Shown here in pieces: positions 25,725-32,803 of a stretch of 38,810 nt of DNA (the stretch's first letter is position 1; each line of letters begins with the position of its first letter). A model generated the notes under the pieces. That model saw only the letters and a program-made list of their open reading frames with translations. It searched no databases and was not told the DNA's origin. Origin of the DNA: Desulfurivibrio sp. (GTDB taxonomy: Bacteria > Desulfobacterota > Desulfobulbia > Desulfobulbales > SURF-16); assembly GCA_003605035.1 (NCBI GenBank), contig QZKJ01000036.1, positions 1-38,810 on the forward strand. The letters run 5' to 3'. Position numbers and translations under genes: made by a program.

Positions 25725-26396
25725 ATGAAATACTTATGGGTGAGTTCAGTCTTTATGGCGGGACTGATTCTGAGCGGAGGCAATGCTTTTGCGGCAGGCG
25801 GGAATATTCAATCCGACAGTGCGCGGAATCTGCCAGAGAACCATCTCCTGCTGGCAGATGCCTCCCTTGACCTTGACATCACCATGGAAGTTGTTGACGA
25901 GGATGTGCAGTCCTCGAAAGATATCACCAATGTTATCGAGCTGCCGCTTCGTTCCCGGCATCAGGAAATGAAAAGGCATGAGGAACAGCTGGGCAATGGA
26001 CCTGATTTTTCCAATGGCCCCGGCAAAGGACAGGACAGCGGCCCAAACCCTTTTCCGGAGGGCAGCCAGGAATCCCAGCAACGGATTGACCGTCCAGCTG
26101 ACAGCGCCGGCCCCGCCGACAGTGCCAGCCGACCAGACACAACCAGCCGTCCAGACACTGCCAGCCGACCTGACACTGCCAGCCGACCTGACACAACCAG
26201 CCGTCCCGACACGACCGCCCGACCTGACACAACCAGCCGTCCAGACACGACCGCCCGTCCTGACACGACCAGCCGACCAGACACGACCGCCCGTCCTGAC
26301 ACGCCCAGCCGACCTGAAACGATCAGTCCCGCAGAAATGGGCAATAGAGATACCGCGACCACACCGAAAGGAGATGCGACCAGACAGGGCAACTAA
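25725..26396 (+). CDS. secreted low-complexity protein with 11 hexapeptide repeats
   Basis: 223 residues. The signal peptide is cleaved near AFA-A (residue 23). A conserved-looking segment follows (about 44-78: DLDITMEVVDEDVQ, DITNVIELPLRSRH). The rest is hydrophilic: an Asn/Gly/Pro stretch, then residues 135-200 made of eleven (S/A)RPDT(T/A/P) units, then a polar tail. GAGGTG lies before ATG. It closes the sigma/anti-sigma operon, ending before a strong terminator. The DITMEVV...VIELP segment may be the functional part, for example sensing together with the anti-sigma factor's outer domain; the repeats are probably a flexible spacer or wall/exopolysaccharide-facing tail. Function unknown. 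Confidence 0.82.
   Translation: MKYLWVSSVFMAGLILSGGNAFAAGGNIQSDSARNLPENHLLLADASLDLDITMEVVDEDVQSSKDITNVIELPLRSRHQEMKRHEEQLGNGPDFSNGPGKGQDSGPNPFPEGSQESQQRIDRPADSAGPADSASRPDTTSRPDTASRPDTASRPDTTSRPDTTARPDTTSRPDTTARPDTTSRPDTTARPDTPSRPETISPAEMGNRDTATTPKGDATRQGN
26127..26324 (+). repeat. 18-bp tandem repeat, 11 copies, in coding sequence
   Basis: Eleven in-frame 18-base units encode (S/A)RPDTX. Copies differ mostly at third positions and in the last codon (ACA, ACG, GCC, CCC), with the first residue alternating Ser/Ala in later units. The last unit has Glu for Asp. Such arrays change copy number by slippage or recombination. Confidence 0.9.
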
Positions 26397-26444
26397 ATAA
26401 TATTGTTATAGAATCATTTCTTTCTCGACGATCGGCCAGCAGTT

Positions 26445-26476
26445 AAAAAAGCCCCGGTGCATCCGTGGCTTTTTTT
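26445..26476 (+). terminator. intrinsic terminator of the ECF sigma operon
   Basis: An A-tract, GCC-CCGG stem, TGCAT loop, CCG-TGGC and then TTTTTTT. This is a classic hairpin plus U-run about 50 bases after the last stop codon, able to act in both directions. Confidence 0.85.
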
Positions 26477-26589
26477 ACGTTTGGCTGCCAAGCAAACCCT
26501 ATTCCTCAGGGCTCCCATGCCTCGCAATCCCGCCAGACAGTCCAAATATTTTTAATCCCTATTTTAAGGATTGCAAATAGCTTCTGAAA

Positions 26590-26616
26590 TTGGCACAATC
26601 GCAATTGAGATATAAT
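26590..26616 (+). promoter_or_regulatory. candidate promoter of TPR/beta-barrel gene
   Basis: A perfect TATAAT (26611-26616) lies 20 bases before the start codon. The nearest -35-like box, TTGGCA at 26590, is only 15 bases away, shorter than usual. Transcription would begin about 14 bases before ATG, just ahead of AGGAAGAGG. Confidence 0.35.
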
Positions 26617-26636
26617 CACTCTGTCAAGGAAGAGGT

Positions 26637-27935
26637 ATGCAACTCATCAATCAATTGCTGCGCTGGAAAATTTTCCTGGCATTTTCCCTGGTTGCCCTGA
26701 TTCTCCTCGGTCAGGAAGTACGCGCCGAGAACCGCCCTGAGTCTTCTGCTTTTCAAGCCGGCATCACTGCCTTCAAACAGGGAAATTTTGAAAGTGCGCT
26801 GCATTATTTCCAGCAGGCCGAATCTTTGGGGTTTGAAAAGCCTTCCCTGTATTACAATATCGGCGTCTGCTGTTACAAATTAGGCCGCTATCAGGAGGCT
26901 GAAGAGGCCTTTCGCAAGACCGCCGCCTTTCCGCAAATGGCGCCCCTGGCCTATTACAACCTCGGCGTTGTCGCCGAGAAACAGGCCGACCACGACAAGG
27001 CCGTCCACTGGCTGCAGAAATCATATGATACTGCCGAGGCGGATGATGTCAATCTGCGGGTGCTGGCCGCCAACGCTCTGAACCAGATCCAAGACAGAAC
27101 CGCCCCTTCTCCCTGGGCTGGCTATGTCTCATTGGGCATGGGCTATGATGACAATGTGGAACTGGTACCTGATTCGGATTTTCTGCAGGCCAGCAACATG
27201 GATGACTGGTTTCTTGACGCCTATCTCCTTGCCAGAAGGTTCTTTGCCGGGGAGACAAAGTCATCCGGCTCGTATTTCCAGTCCAGCCTATCCTATCTGA
27301 AGTATGCCGAGGTGGATGAATTCGATACCGGCACAGCCGACCTTGGCCTCTTTTACTGGAAACAGGCGGGCAACTATCAGCTGGAGGGCGGCGGCGGTTA
27401 CTATTACACCATCATTGACGGGCAGAGTTATGAGCAGAGCCCGATGATCAGCCTGCAGGCCCGACGATCCCTGGGCGCGGCAACCGACTTGCGCCTGCGT
27501 TACCGCCTGAATTACCTCGACGTGCTGGATTCCGAATACGACTACCTGTCCGGCTGGCGGCACAGAACCATGGCAGAACTGTCCAGGAAATGGGGGAGCT
27601 ACTACGGCTATCTGGCCTATACCCTTGAACTGAACGAACGTGATGACGAGGATTACTCGCCAACCCGGCATCTTTTTGGCGCGGGACTGGATATGAAACC
27701 ACTGGACAATATCGGCATTAATCTCTATGCCGGCTACCGGACCAGTCAATACAGCATTGCATCCTTAGAGGACCGCGACGAGGACAGGTTTGACGCCATC
27801 CTCAATCTTACCTACTTTCTGGTCAGCGGCTGGGAAATCATCTGCAAACTTGAGTACACCGATAATGAATCAAGTGATGATTCCTATGATTATACCCGCA
27901 ATGCGGTTACCCTCTATCTTGCCCGTCCTTTTTGA
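26637..27935 (+). CDS. TPR protein with C-terminal outer-membrane beta-barrel
   Basis: 432 residues. A signal sequence (about 1-30, cleavage near VRA-EN) is followed by three or so tetratricopeptide repeats (about 38-145: FQAGITAFKQGNFESALHYFQQAE, YYNIGVCCYKLGRYQEAEEAF, YYNLGVVAEKQADHDKAVHWL). About 270 residues of alternating aromatic beta-strands follow, ending in the outer-membrane C-terminal signature ARPF. The layout resembles SLAM/DUF560-type outer-membrane proteins that assemble surface lipoproteins, and also unnamed TPR-porins; which of the two cannot be decided here. AGGAAGAGG precedes the ATG. It is separated from the ECF operon by a terminator, but may belong to its regulon. Confidence 0.8.
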   Translation: MQLINQLLRWKIFLAFSLVALILLGQEVRAENRPESSAFQAGITAFKQGNFESALHYFQQAESLGFEKPSLYYNIGVCCYKLGRYQEAEEAFRKTAAFPQMAPLAYYNLGVVAEKQADHDKAVHWLQKSYDTAEADDVNLRVLAANALNQIQDRTAPSPWAGYVSLGMGYDDNVELVPDSDFLQASNMDDWFLDAYLLARRFFAGETKSSGSYFQSSLSYLKYAEVDEFDTGTADLGLFYWKQAGNYQLEGGGGYYYTIIDGQSYEQSPMISLQARRSLGAATDLRLRYRLNYLDVLDSEYDYLSGWRHRTMAELSRKWGSYYGYLAYTLELNERDDEDYSPTRHLFGAGLDMKPLDNIGINLYAGYRTSQYSIASLEDRDEDRFDAILNLTYFLVSGWEIICKLEYTDNESSDDSYDYTRNAVTLYLARPF

Positions 27936-28228
27936 AAAACTGCCAGGTCCTCGATTCTGACTGACTGCGGCTCATATTCGCCAATTCCCTTTTCGTGCGA
28001 GCGAGGAACCGCTCACCCGAACCGGCAAAAAGAGGGGGCCGGGACAGGCAGCCTCCTCCGGAGGCCAGGCAGCAAACGAGCGGCTCAAGGCAGGGAACCA
28101 TCCGTCGCAGTACCTGAAGCCACCCCGCCAATGCTTCGCTGCTAATCCCGCTGACCGCAACCGGTCCCTCCGGAGCGTTTCAACCGCTCCCGAATGCACC
28201 AGAAAATCGTTATCATGACTGACGGCCA
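27936..28228. other. intergenic region with small palindromes
   Basis: About 290 bases with no gene. It contains CCTCCGGAGG and a hairpin GGAGCG-TTTCAAC-CGCTCC (28172-28190), the latter about 40 bases before the next start codon. No promoter pair stands out. Confidence 0.4.
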
Positions 28229-29671
28229 ATGCGAAAAAAGATACTCATCACCGGCGCCACCGGCTATATCGGCAGGCGACTGAAGACCAGGCTGCTCGAA
28301 AATTCCACCCTGGATCTGCGCCTGCTGGTCAGAAACCGTCACAAGGTCAACCCCCAGGTCTTGCAGAAGGTGGAAATTGTCGAGGGAGACACCTTCCATC
28401 AAGACCAGCTTGCCCGGGCCGTTGCCGGCATTGATACCGCCTATTATCTTATTCACTCAATGGGCGCAGGAGCGGATTTTGAACGGCTTGACCGGGAAAG
28501 CGCTGAAAATTTCCGGGATGCCTGCATTGCCGCCGGCGTAAGGCGCATAGTCTACCTCGGCGGCCTCGGGGTGCGGGAGACAGCCAGCAAACATCTGCTC
28601 AGCCGCATTGAAACCGGAGAAATCCTTGCCGCCAGACCGGACAGGATCCAGACCATCTGGATCAGGGCCGGAGTCATCATCGGTTCCGGCAGCGCCAGTT
28701 TTGAAATCATCCGCCACCTGGTGCAGAAGCTGCCGGTGATGATTACGCCAAGATGGGTTACCACCCAGACCCAGCCCATAGCCGTGGATGACGTGCTCTC
28801 TTACCTCACTGCCTGCCAGGGGCTTGATTGCCAGGGTAATCTGGTGGTGGACATCGGCTGCGGCCGCATGAAATTCGGGGATATGCTGTTGGAGGCGGCA
28901 AAGGCCATGGGGCTGAAACGTTTCATTATCCCGGTGCCGGTTCTCACCCCGAGGTTATCAGCCTATTGGCTGCTGCTGTTCACCCCGGTTCCTTTCAAGG
29001 TTGCCGCTGCGCTGGTTGAAGGACTGAAATCGGAAACCGTCCTGCAGAATGACCATGCCTCCCGTTATTTCCCGCAGATCAGACCTCTCGCTTACCGCGA
29101 GGCGGTTTTGCAGGCTATCAACGATATCGAACAGCACCAGGTCATCAGCCGCTGGTGCGACTCAAGCGGAGGAGCCGTCTGTGACATCAATGATCAGGAA
29201 GATATCGCGGCAGCCGTGCTCCGGGATCAGCGGATCTATGATTTCGGTGATATTGCCGCCGGAAAAATATATGCGGCCCTCTGTACCATCGGTGGGGAGG
29301 CGGGCTGGTTCACCTACAATTTTCTCTGGCGAGCACGGGGATTCATCGACAAAATCTTTGGCGGTTACGGCCTGAACCGGGGCAGACGGGATCCGGCCGA
29401 CCTGCGGGTTGGTGATGCGCTGGATTTCTGGAAGGTTATTGACCTGAAACCGGACAAACGCCTCCTGCTGCTGGCCCAGATGAAGCTTCCCGGCAAGGCC
29501 TGGCTTGAATTTACTATTTCCGGCAACAGACTGTTCCAGACCGCCCATTTTTATCCAAGGGGAATCTGGGGCAGATTGTACTGGTATGCTGTCCTGCCGC
29601 TGCATTCCCTGGTTTTCAGCGACCTGATCAAAAAAATCGTCAACAGGGCCAGGAAAAATACTTCAACCTGA
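28229..29671 (+). CDS. SDR-family NAD(P)-binding protein with DUF2867 domain
   Basis: 480 residues. The N-terminal Rossmann fold has the dinucleotide motif ITGATGYIGRRL (7-18), followed by LLVRNRHKV, EGDTFHQDQL and YYLIHSMGAG segments typical of atypical (NmrA/NDUFA9-like) short-chain dehydrogenases. The C-terminal part (about 330-475; WFTYNFLWRARGFIDKIFGG, DFWKVIDLKPDKRLLLLAQMKLPGKAWLEF) is a DUF2867 domain, a polyketide-cyclase-like fold. This fusion is widespread but its substrate is not known to me. It may act on a lipid or quinone-like compound. There is no strong ribosome binding site; the start is set by the Rossmann motif. Confidence 0.9.
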   Translation: MRKKILITGATGYIGRRLKTRLLENSTLDLRLLVRNRHKVNPQVLQKVEIVEGDTFHQDQLARAVAGIDTAYYLIHSMGAGADFERLDRESAENFRDACIAAGVRRIVYLGGLGVRETASKHLLSRIETGEILAARPDRIQTIWIRAGVIIGSGSASFEIIRHLVQKLPVMITPRWVTTQTQPIAVDDVLSYLTACQGLDCQGNLVVDIGCGRMKFGDMLLEAAKAMGLKRFIIPVPVLTPRLSAYWLLLFTPVPFKVAAALVEGLKSETVLQNDHASRYFPQIRPLAYREAVLQAINDIEQHQVISRWCDSSGGAVCDINDQEDIAAAVLRDQRIYDFGDIAAGKIYAALCTIGGEAGWFTYNFLWRARGFIDKIFGGYGLNRGRRDPADLRVGDALDFWKVIDLKPDKRLLLLAQMKLPGKAWLEFTISGNRLFQTAHFYPRGIWGRLYWYAVLPLHSLVFSDLIKKIVNRARKNTST

Positions 29672-30232
29672 AATGAGGTGGAAAACCGACTCACGACTTA
29701 TCCGTCTCCGCGCAAGCAGGTTCCCGCCGGGGAAAGAACAAAGGCCAGGGCAAAACCGACAAGCAGGGTTACTACGCTGATCCCCTCCAGAACAGCATAG
29801 TTCCAGCCTGCAGCAAGAGCTTTACCGGACACCTCAGTGGCAGAGGCAGTGTTGCTGGCATTTGCATGCGGCAACAGCCTCCCTGAACCCCACCGCACGC
29901 AACTCCGCTCCATCTGTCTCTGCTGCCATGCCGGCCTGCTCCTGGCCATTGTTAATAGCACCAAACTTAATACCTTGCAGCCTGCACAAACCTTCGAGGA
30001 CATCATACCAGGCAGATTCATCGCTGCGTCACTTCTGAACCTGGCGCCCCCTTGAGCCCATGCCACCGGCCAGCACCCCCTGAAAAAATCAGCGGCATAA
30101 AGCCGTCTGAGATTTTTTCCCCACCGTGCCGCCGGTAAACATGCCCCTCTTTCCTCATTGAAAGATTTCAGACACGATTATCGTTTGCTATCCCGCCACT
30201 CCTCATTCGCCAACTTATCGAACACAGCCCTC
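29672..30232. other. 560-base gap, possible gene remnant
   Basis: No intact gene is supported. On the minus strand two overlapping frames have protein-like stretches: one with a good membrane helix (GISVVTLLVGFALAFVLSP, about 29715-29770), and another reading WYDVLEGLCRLQGIKFGAIN then stopping. Neither has a credible start, which suggests a frameshifted remnant. A terminator lies at 30082-30119. Confidence 0.4.
30082..30119 (-). terminator. intrinsic terminator, probably of the receiver-cheW operon
   Basis: GAAAAAATC-AG-CGGC pairs with GCCG-CTG-GATTTTTTC with small bulges around an ATAAA loop; the arm ends in six T on the minus strand. It lies about 115 bases after the cheW stop and could work in both directions. 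Confidence 0.6.
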
Positions 30233-30628
30233 TCAGAAAGGCGCTGTCGTTTCCTTTTTTGCCAGGGGCAGGCGCAATTTCGCCGTCTTCCTGCTGATAT
30301 TGACGACCTCCGAAACGGCATCGACAATGATGCCAACCTCGGAAACAACCCCTTTACTGGCCTGGACCTCAACAACGAGAATGCAGGTTTTTTCCGTGTA
30401 CCTGTCATGGTGCATATTAAATTTCTGCCGGATGTCCACCACCGGCAGGAATTTACCCCGGTAGTTGATCACCCCTTCCATGGAGAGCGAAAATCCGGGA
30501 ACACAGATAACGGTCATCAGTTCAACAACCGCCTTGACCTTGAATATGCCCAGGCCAAATGTATCCCCGCCAAGGCTGAAAGTCAGAAATCTTCCTTGAC
30601 CGACGGTTCTTTTCCGCTGTTTGTTCAT
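30233..30628 (-). CDS. cheW: CheW-like coupling protein
   Basis: 131 residues from ATG 30628, fixed by AGGAGG seven bases upstream (the open frame extends 34 codons further). It has the CheW fold: GRFLTFSLGGDTFGLGIFKVKAVVELM, PGFSLSMEGVINYRGKFLPVVDIRQKFNM with the conserved NYRG, and VGIIVDAVSEVVNI. It is slightly short, missing part of the last strands found in a roughly 150-residue CheW. CheW couples chemoreceptors to CheA, but neither a receptor nor CheA is in the window, so the partner must be encoded elsewhere. It lies 40 bases after a receiver protein lacking its phospho-Asp and is probably made from the same sigma54 promoter. Confidence 0.92.
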   Translation of the reverse strand: MNKQRKRTVGQGRFLTFSLGGDTFGLGIFKVKAVVELMTVICVPGFSLSMEGVINYRGKFLPVVDIRQKFNMHHDRYTEKTCILVVEVQASKGVVSEVGIIVDAVSEVVNISRKTAKLRLPLAKKETTAPF

Positions 30629-30668
30629 AGCACCCTCCTGAGAGTGGGCAGCAGGCAGGCACGCCATG

Positions 30669-31124
30669 TCAAGAGTGACTGTCAGCGCCCATTTTGCCCT
30701 GCTGAGGCAAAGCGCCGGACATGACGGCATGCTGTTTTTTTACAGCAATCATCCTGATCGTGAGCATAATCTGGGCAGGCAGCACCGGTTTCTTCAGCGA
30801 GGCATCAATATCCGGCCTGATGACTTTATTCATCAAGTCAACATTGCCGAATCCGGAAACCATCAGCACAGACACCGCAGGGAAATTCTGATGCAGCCAG
30901 CGGACCAGATCAACCCCCTGCATGTTGGTCATGAAAAATTCCGCTACCACCAGATCAAAAGGCCGGCCGTCAGACTCTGCCGCCAGCACCATGCTTTTTG
31001 CCGTATTCCCTTCATGGGCGACGTAAACTTCAAATCCTTCTCGTTTGAGATGACGTTCTACGGAATGGCTGAAAACCTCATTGTCATCAACGATCAGAAC
31101 CTTGTGAATACAGGTATGAGTCAT
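30669..31124 (-). CDS. CheY-like receiver with Asp-to-Glu change at the phosphorylation site
   Basis: 151 residues, one receiver domain with a short basic tail. The fold markers are present: VLIVDDNE with D13-D14, S90 at the Ser/Thr switch position and K112 (SLKKPV). At the end of strand 3, where relatives read LLDxxMPxMDG, this protein reads VVAEFFMTNMQG, so the phospho-acceptor is E62 (codon GAA at 30939-30941) and the Pro and second Asp are also changed. Glu at this site often mimics the phosphorylated state, so the protein may be constitutively active or may work by binding alone. It lies just upstream of cheW and about 85 bases downstream of a candidate sigma54 promoter. Confidence 0.9.
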   Translation of the reverse strand: MTHTCIHKVLIVDDNEVFSHSVERHLKREGFEVYVAHEGNTAKSMVLAAESDGRPFDLVVAEFFMTNMQGVDLVRWLHQNFPAVSVLMVSGFGNVDLMNKVIRPDIDASLKKPVLPAQIMLTIRMIAVKKQHAVMSGALPQQGKMGADSHS

Positions 31125-31432
31125 TTTATCCTCTTGTAAGGAGCTGTCATCGTCTCTGCCAAGTGCCGGTTTGACAAGTCTGACACCAGGCAGCCACTGA
31201 CAAGCTGATGCAAGGCGGCTGCCAAGGGCGGCAGCTAAGGCAAATAAATACTAACCTGCTGAAATAAAATGATTTCTATAAGGACATACAGAAACAACAG
31301 GGGTGAGGACAGCGACATAAATATCGCCTGGCCCAGGGACTGAGGTGAGGGCCGGTGAAGTGCCCGGATGGCTAATCGATTATTTTTGCTCGAAAAAATC
31401 GGCAAACGACATTTAGGTCAGCGGCCTGCGAC
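31125..31432. other. regulatory intergenic region between NtrC-type gene and receiver gene
   Basis: About 310 bases with no gene. It holds a terminator-like hairpin next to the activator gene's stop, an imperfect AT-rich inverted repeat at 31377-31401 (CGATTATTTTT with AAAAAATCG), a GGCCC/GGGCC pair around 31329-31353, and a sigma54 promoter at 31208-31225. This is the order expected for an enhancer-controlled promoter. Confidence 0.55.
31208..31225 (-). promoter_or_regulatory. candidate sigma54 (-24/-12) promoter of receiver-cheW operon
   Basis: On the minus strand TTGGCAG-CCGCC-TTGCAT. The invariant GG and GC are exactly ten bases apart, with the TGGCA and TTGCA half-sites nearly perfect. 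It lies 84 bases before the receiver start codon. A sigma54 activator gene lies immediately upstream. Confidence 0.65.
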
Positions 31433-31441
31433 CTAAATGTC
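31408..31441 (-). terminator. 12-bp perfect hairpin overlapping the stop of the sigma54 activator gene
   Basis: GACATTTAGGTC and GACCTAAATGTC flank a ten-base loop; the TAG stop lies within the first arm read on the minus strand. TTTTTT follows about nine bases after the stem. It probably insulates the kinase/activator operon from the sigma54-driven genes; it might also be a protein-binding site. Confidence 0.55.
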
Positions 31442-32803
31442 ATCAAGGATCTGCCGCCAGCCGGGCTGTTTTTTCATCACGGCAATCTTTCTCTGCAGAT
31501 GCCGGAGGGTGACCCCGAGGATTTTTGCCGCCCGCGGATGGTCACCTTTGCTTTGCCGCAGCACATAAGCGGTATGCGCCTCGGCATCCTCCTTCAACGT
31601 GCAGAGTTTCCTGGCAAAAGAAAACTGAGACGGCCCTGCCTGCTGGCCAAAATCCTCGGGGATGATGAAAGGCCCGGCGGCCATGAGCACGGCATTTTCC
31701 ACCTGCTGGGCCAGTTGCCGGATATTACCGGGGTATTCCTGCAGCTGCAGATGATCAATGGCCTCGGGGGTGAAGCCGCTCAACTCCTTGCCGTGGCGCA
31801 GACAGGCTCTGTGCAGAAAATGCTCGGCGAGCAGCGGGATATCTTCTTCACGCTCCCGCAGGGGGGGAAGATGCAGATGCACGGATTTCAGACGGTACAT
31901 GAGATCCAGCCTGAAGGCCCCCTCCTGGCAGGCCTTGTCCAGATCCACGTTGGTGGCGGACACGATGCGGACGTTGACGGCAATCTGTTGCGGGTCACCG
32001 AGACGGGTGACCTTCTTTTCCTCCAGCACCCGCAGAAACTTTACCTGCAGATTCCTCGGCAACTCGCCGATCTCATCAAGAAACAGGGTGCCGCCATTGG
32101 CCTGTTCAAAAAAACCCGGATAGCTGGCGGTGGCTCCGGTGAATGCCCCTCTGGCATGCCCGAAAAACTGGCTTTCAAAAAGGGAATCCGAGACAGAGGC
32201 CACATTGACCGCCACAAATGGGCCATCGGGCTCAGGCCCCGCCTGATGAATGGCCTGGGCGAGCAGCTCCTTGCCGGTGCCGGATTCGCCGGTAATCAGC
32301 ACGGGATTGCCGCTTCTGGCCATGGTCTGGGCAAAGAGCAGCAGTTCCTTCAGGCGGGGACTCTGGGTGACAATGGCGCTGAAGGCCTCTGACAGCAGCC
32401 GCTCCTGCCGCGAACCGGCCCCGGCCAGTCCGGTCAGCAGTCCCCGCCGCTCGTAGGCATGTTCCAGGGTCAGCAGCAGCCGCTCGTTCTCCACCGGCTT
32501 GACCAGATAATCATAGGCGCCCAGCCGTATGGCCTTGACCGCCGTATTGACGTCATCCACCGCGGTCAGCATGATGAATTCCGTGGAGGGTTTGAAAGGC
32601 TTTACCGCCTCAAGCAGCTGCAGGCCGTCCATCCCGGGCATGAGCAGATCGACAAAGACCACATCGAAATCACCGTCCTTGATTCGTGCCGCCGCCGCCG
32701 GTGCGCTGTCACAGACCTCGACATCCTGATAACCGCGATGCCGCAATAATCTCCGCACTGAACTTAAAGCGATGGGTTCATCGTCAACCACAAATATCTT
32801 CAT
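31433..32803 (-). CDS. NtrC-family sigma54-dependent response regulator
   Basis: 456 residues. The receiver has D7-D8, D52 (FVDLLMPGMDG) and K102 (VKPV). The AAA+ domain has Walker A GESGTGKE (172-179), the sigma54-contact loop GAFTGA (219-224) and Walker B TLFLDE (239-244), all intact. The C-terminal Fis-type helix-turn-helix contains DHPRAAKILGVTLRHLQRKI. When phosphorylated it should oligomerise and open sigma54 promoters. Its start overlaps the kinase stop by four bases (ATGA), making that kinase the cognate partner. A good sigma54 promoter just downstream is a likely target, and possibly others in the genome. Confidence 0.95.
   Translation of the reverse strand: MKIFVVDDEPIALSSVRRLLRHRGYQDVEVCDSAPAAAARIKDGDFDVVFVDLLMPGMDGLQLLEAVKPFKPSTEFIMLTAVDDVNTAVKAIRLGAYDYLVKPVENERLLLTLEHAYERRGLLTGLAGAGSRQERLLSEAFSAIVTQSPRLKELLLFAQTMARSGNPVLITGESGTGKELLAQAIHQAGPEPDGPFVAVNVASVSDSLFESQFFGHARGAFTGATASYPGFFEQANGGTLFLDEIGELPRNLQVKFLRVLEEKKVTRLGDPQQIAVNVRIVSATNVDLDKACQEGAFRLDLMYRLKSVHLHLPPLREREEDIPLLAEHFLHRACLRHGKELSGFTPEAIDHLQLQEYPGNIRQLAQQVENAVLMAAGPFIIPEDFGQQAGPSQFSFARKLCTLKEDAEAHTAYVLRQSKGDHPRAAKILGVTLRHLQRKIAVMKKQPGWRQILDDI

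Noticed and set aside
26127-26324. CRISPR array
   Set aside because: The 18-base units are contiguous, in frame and lack unique spacers; it is a coding tandem repeat.
26590-26607. Sigma54 promoter before the TPR/barrel gene (TTGGCAC...)
   Set aside because: The GC dinucleotide is missing at the required ten-base spacing.
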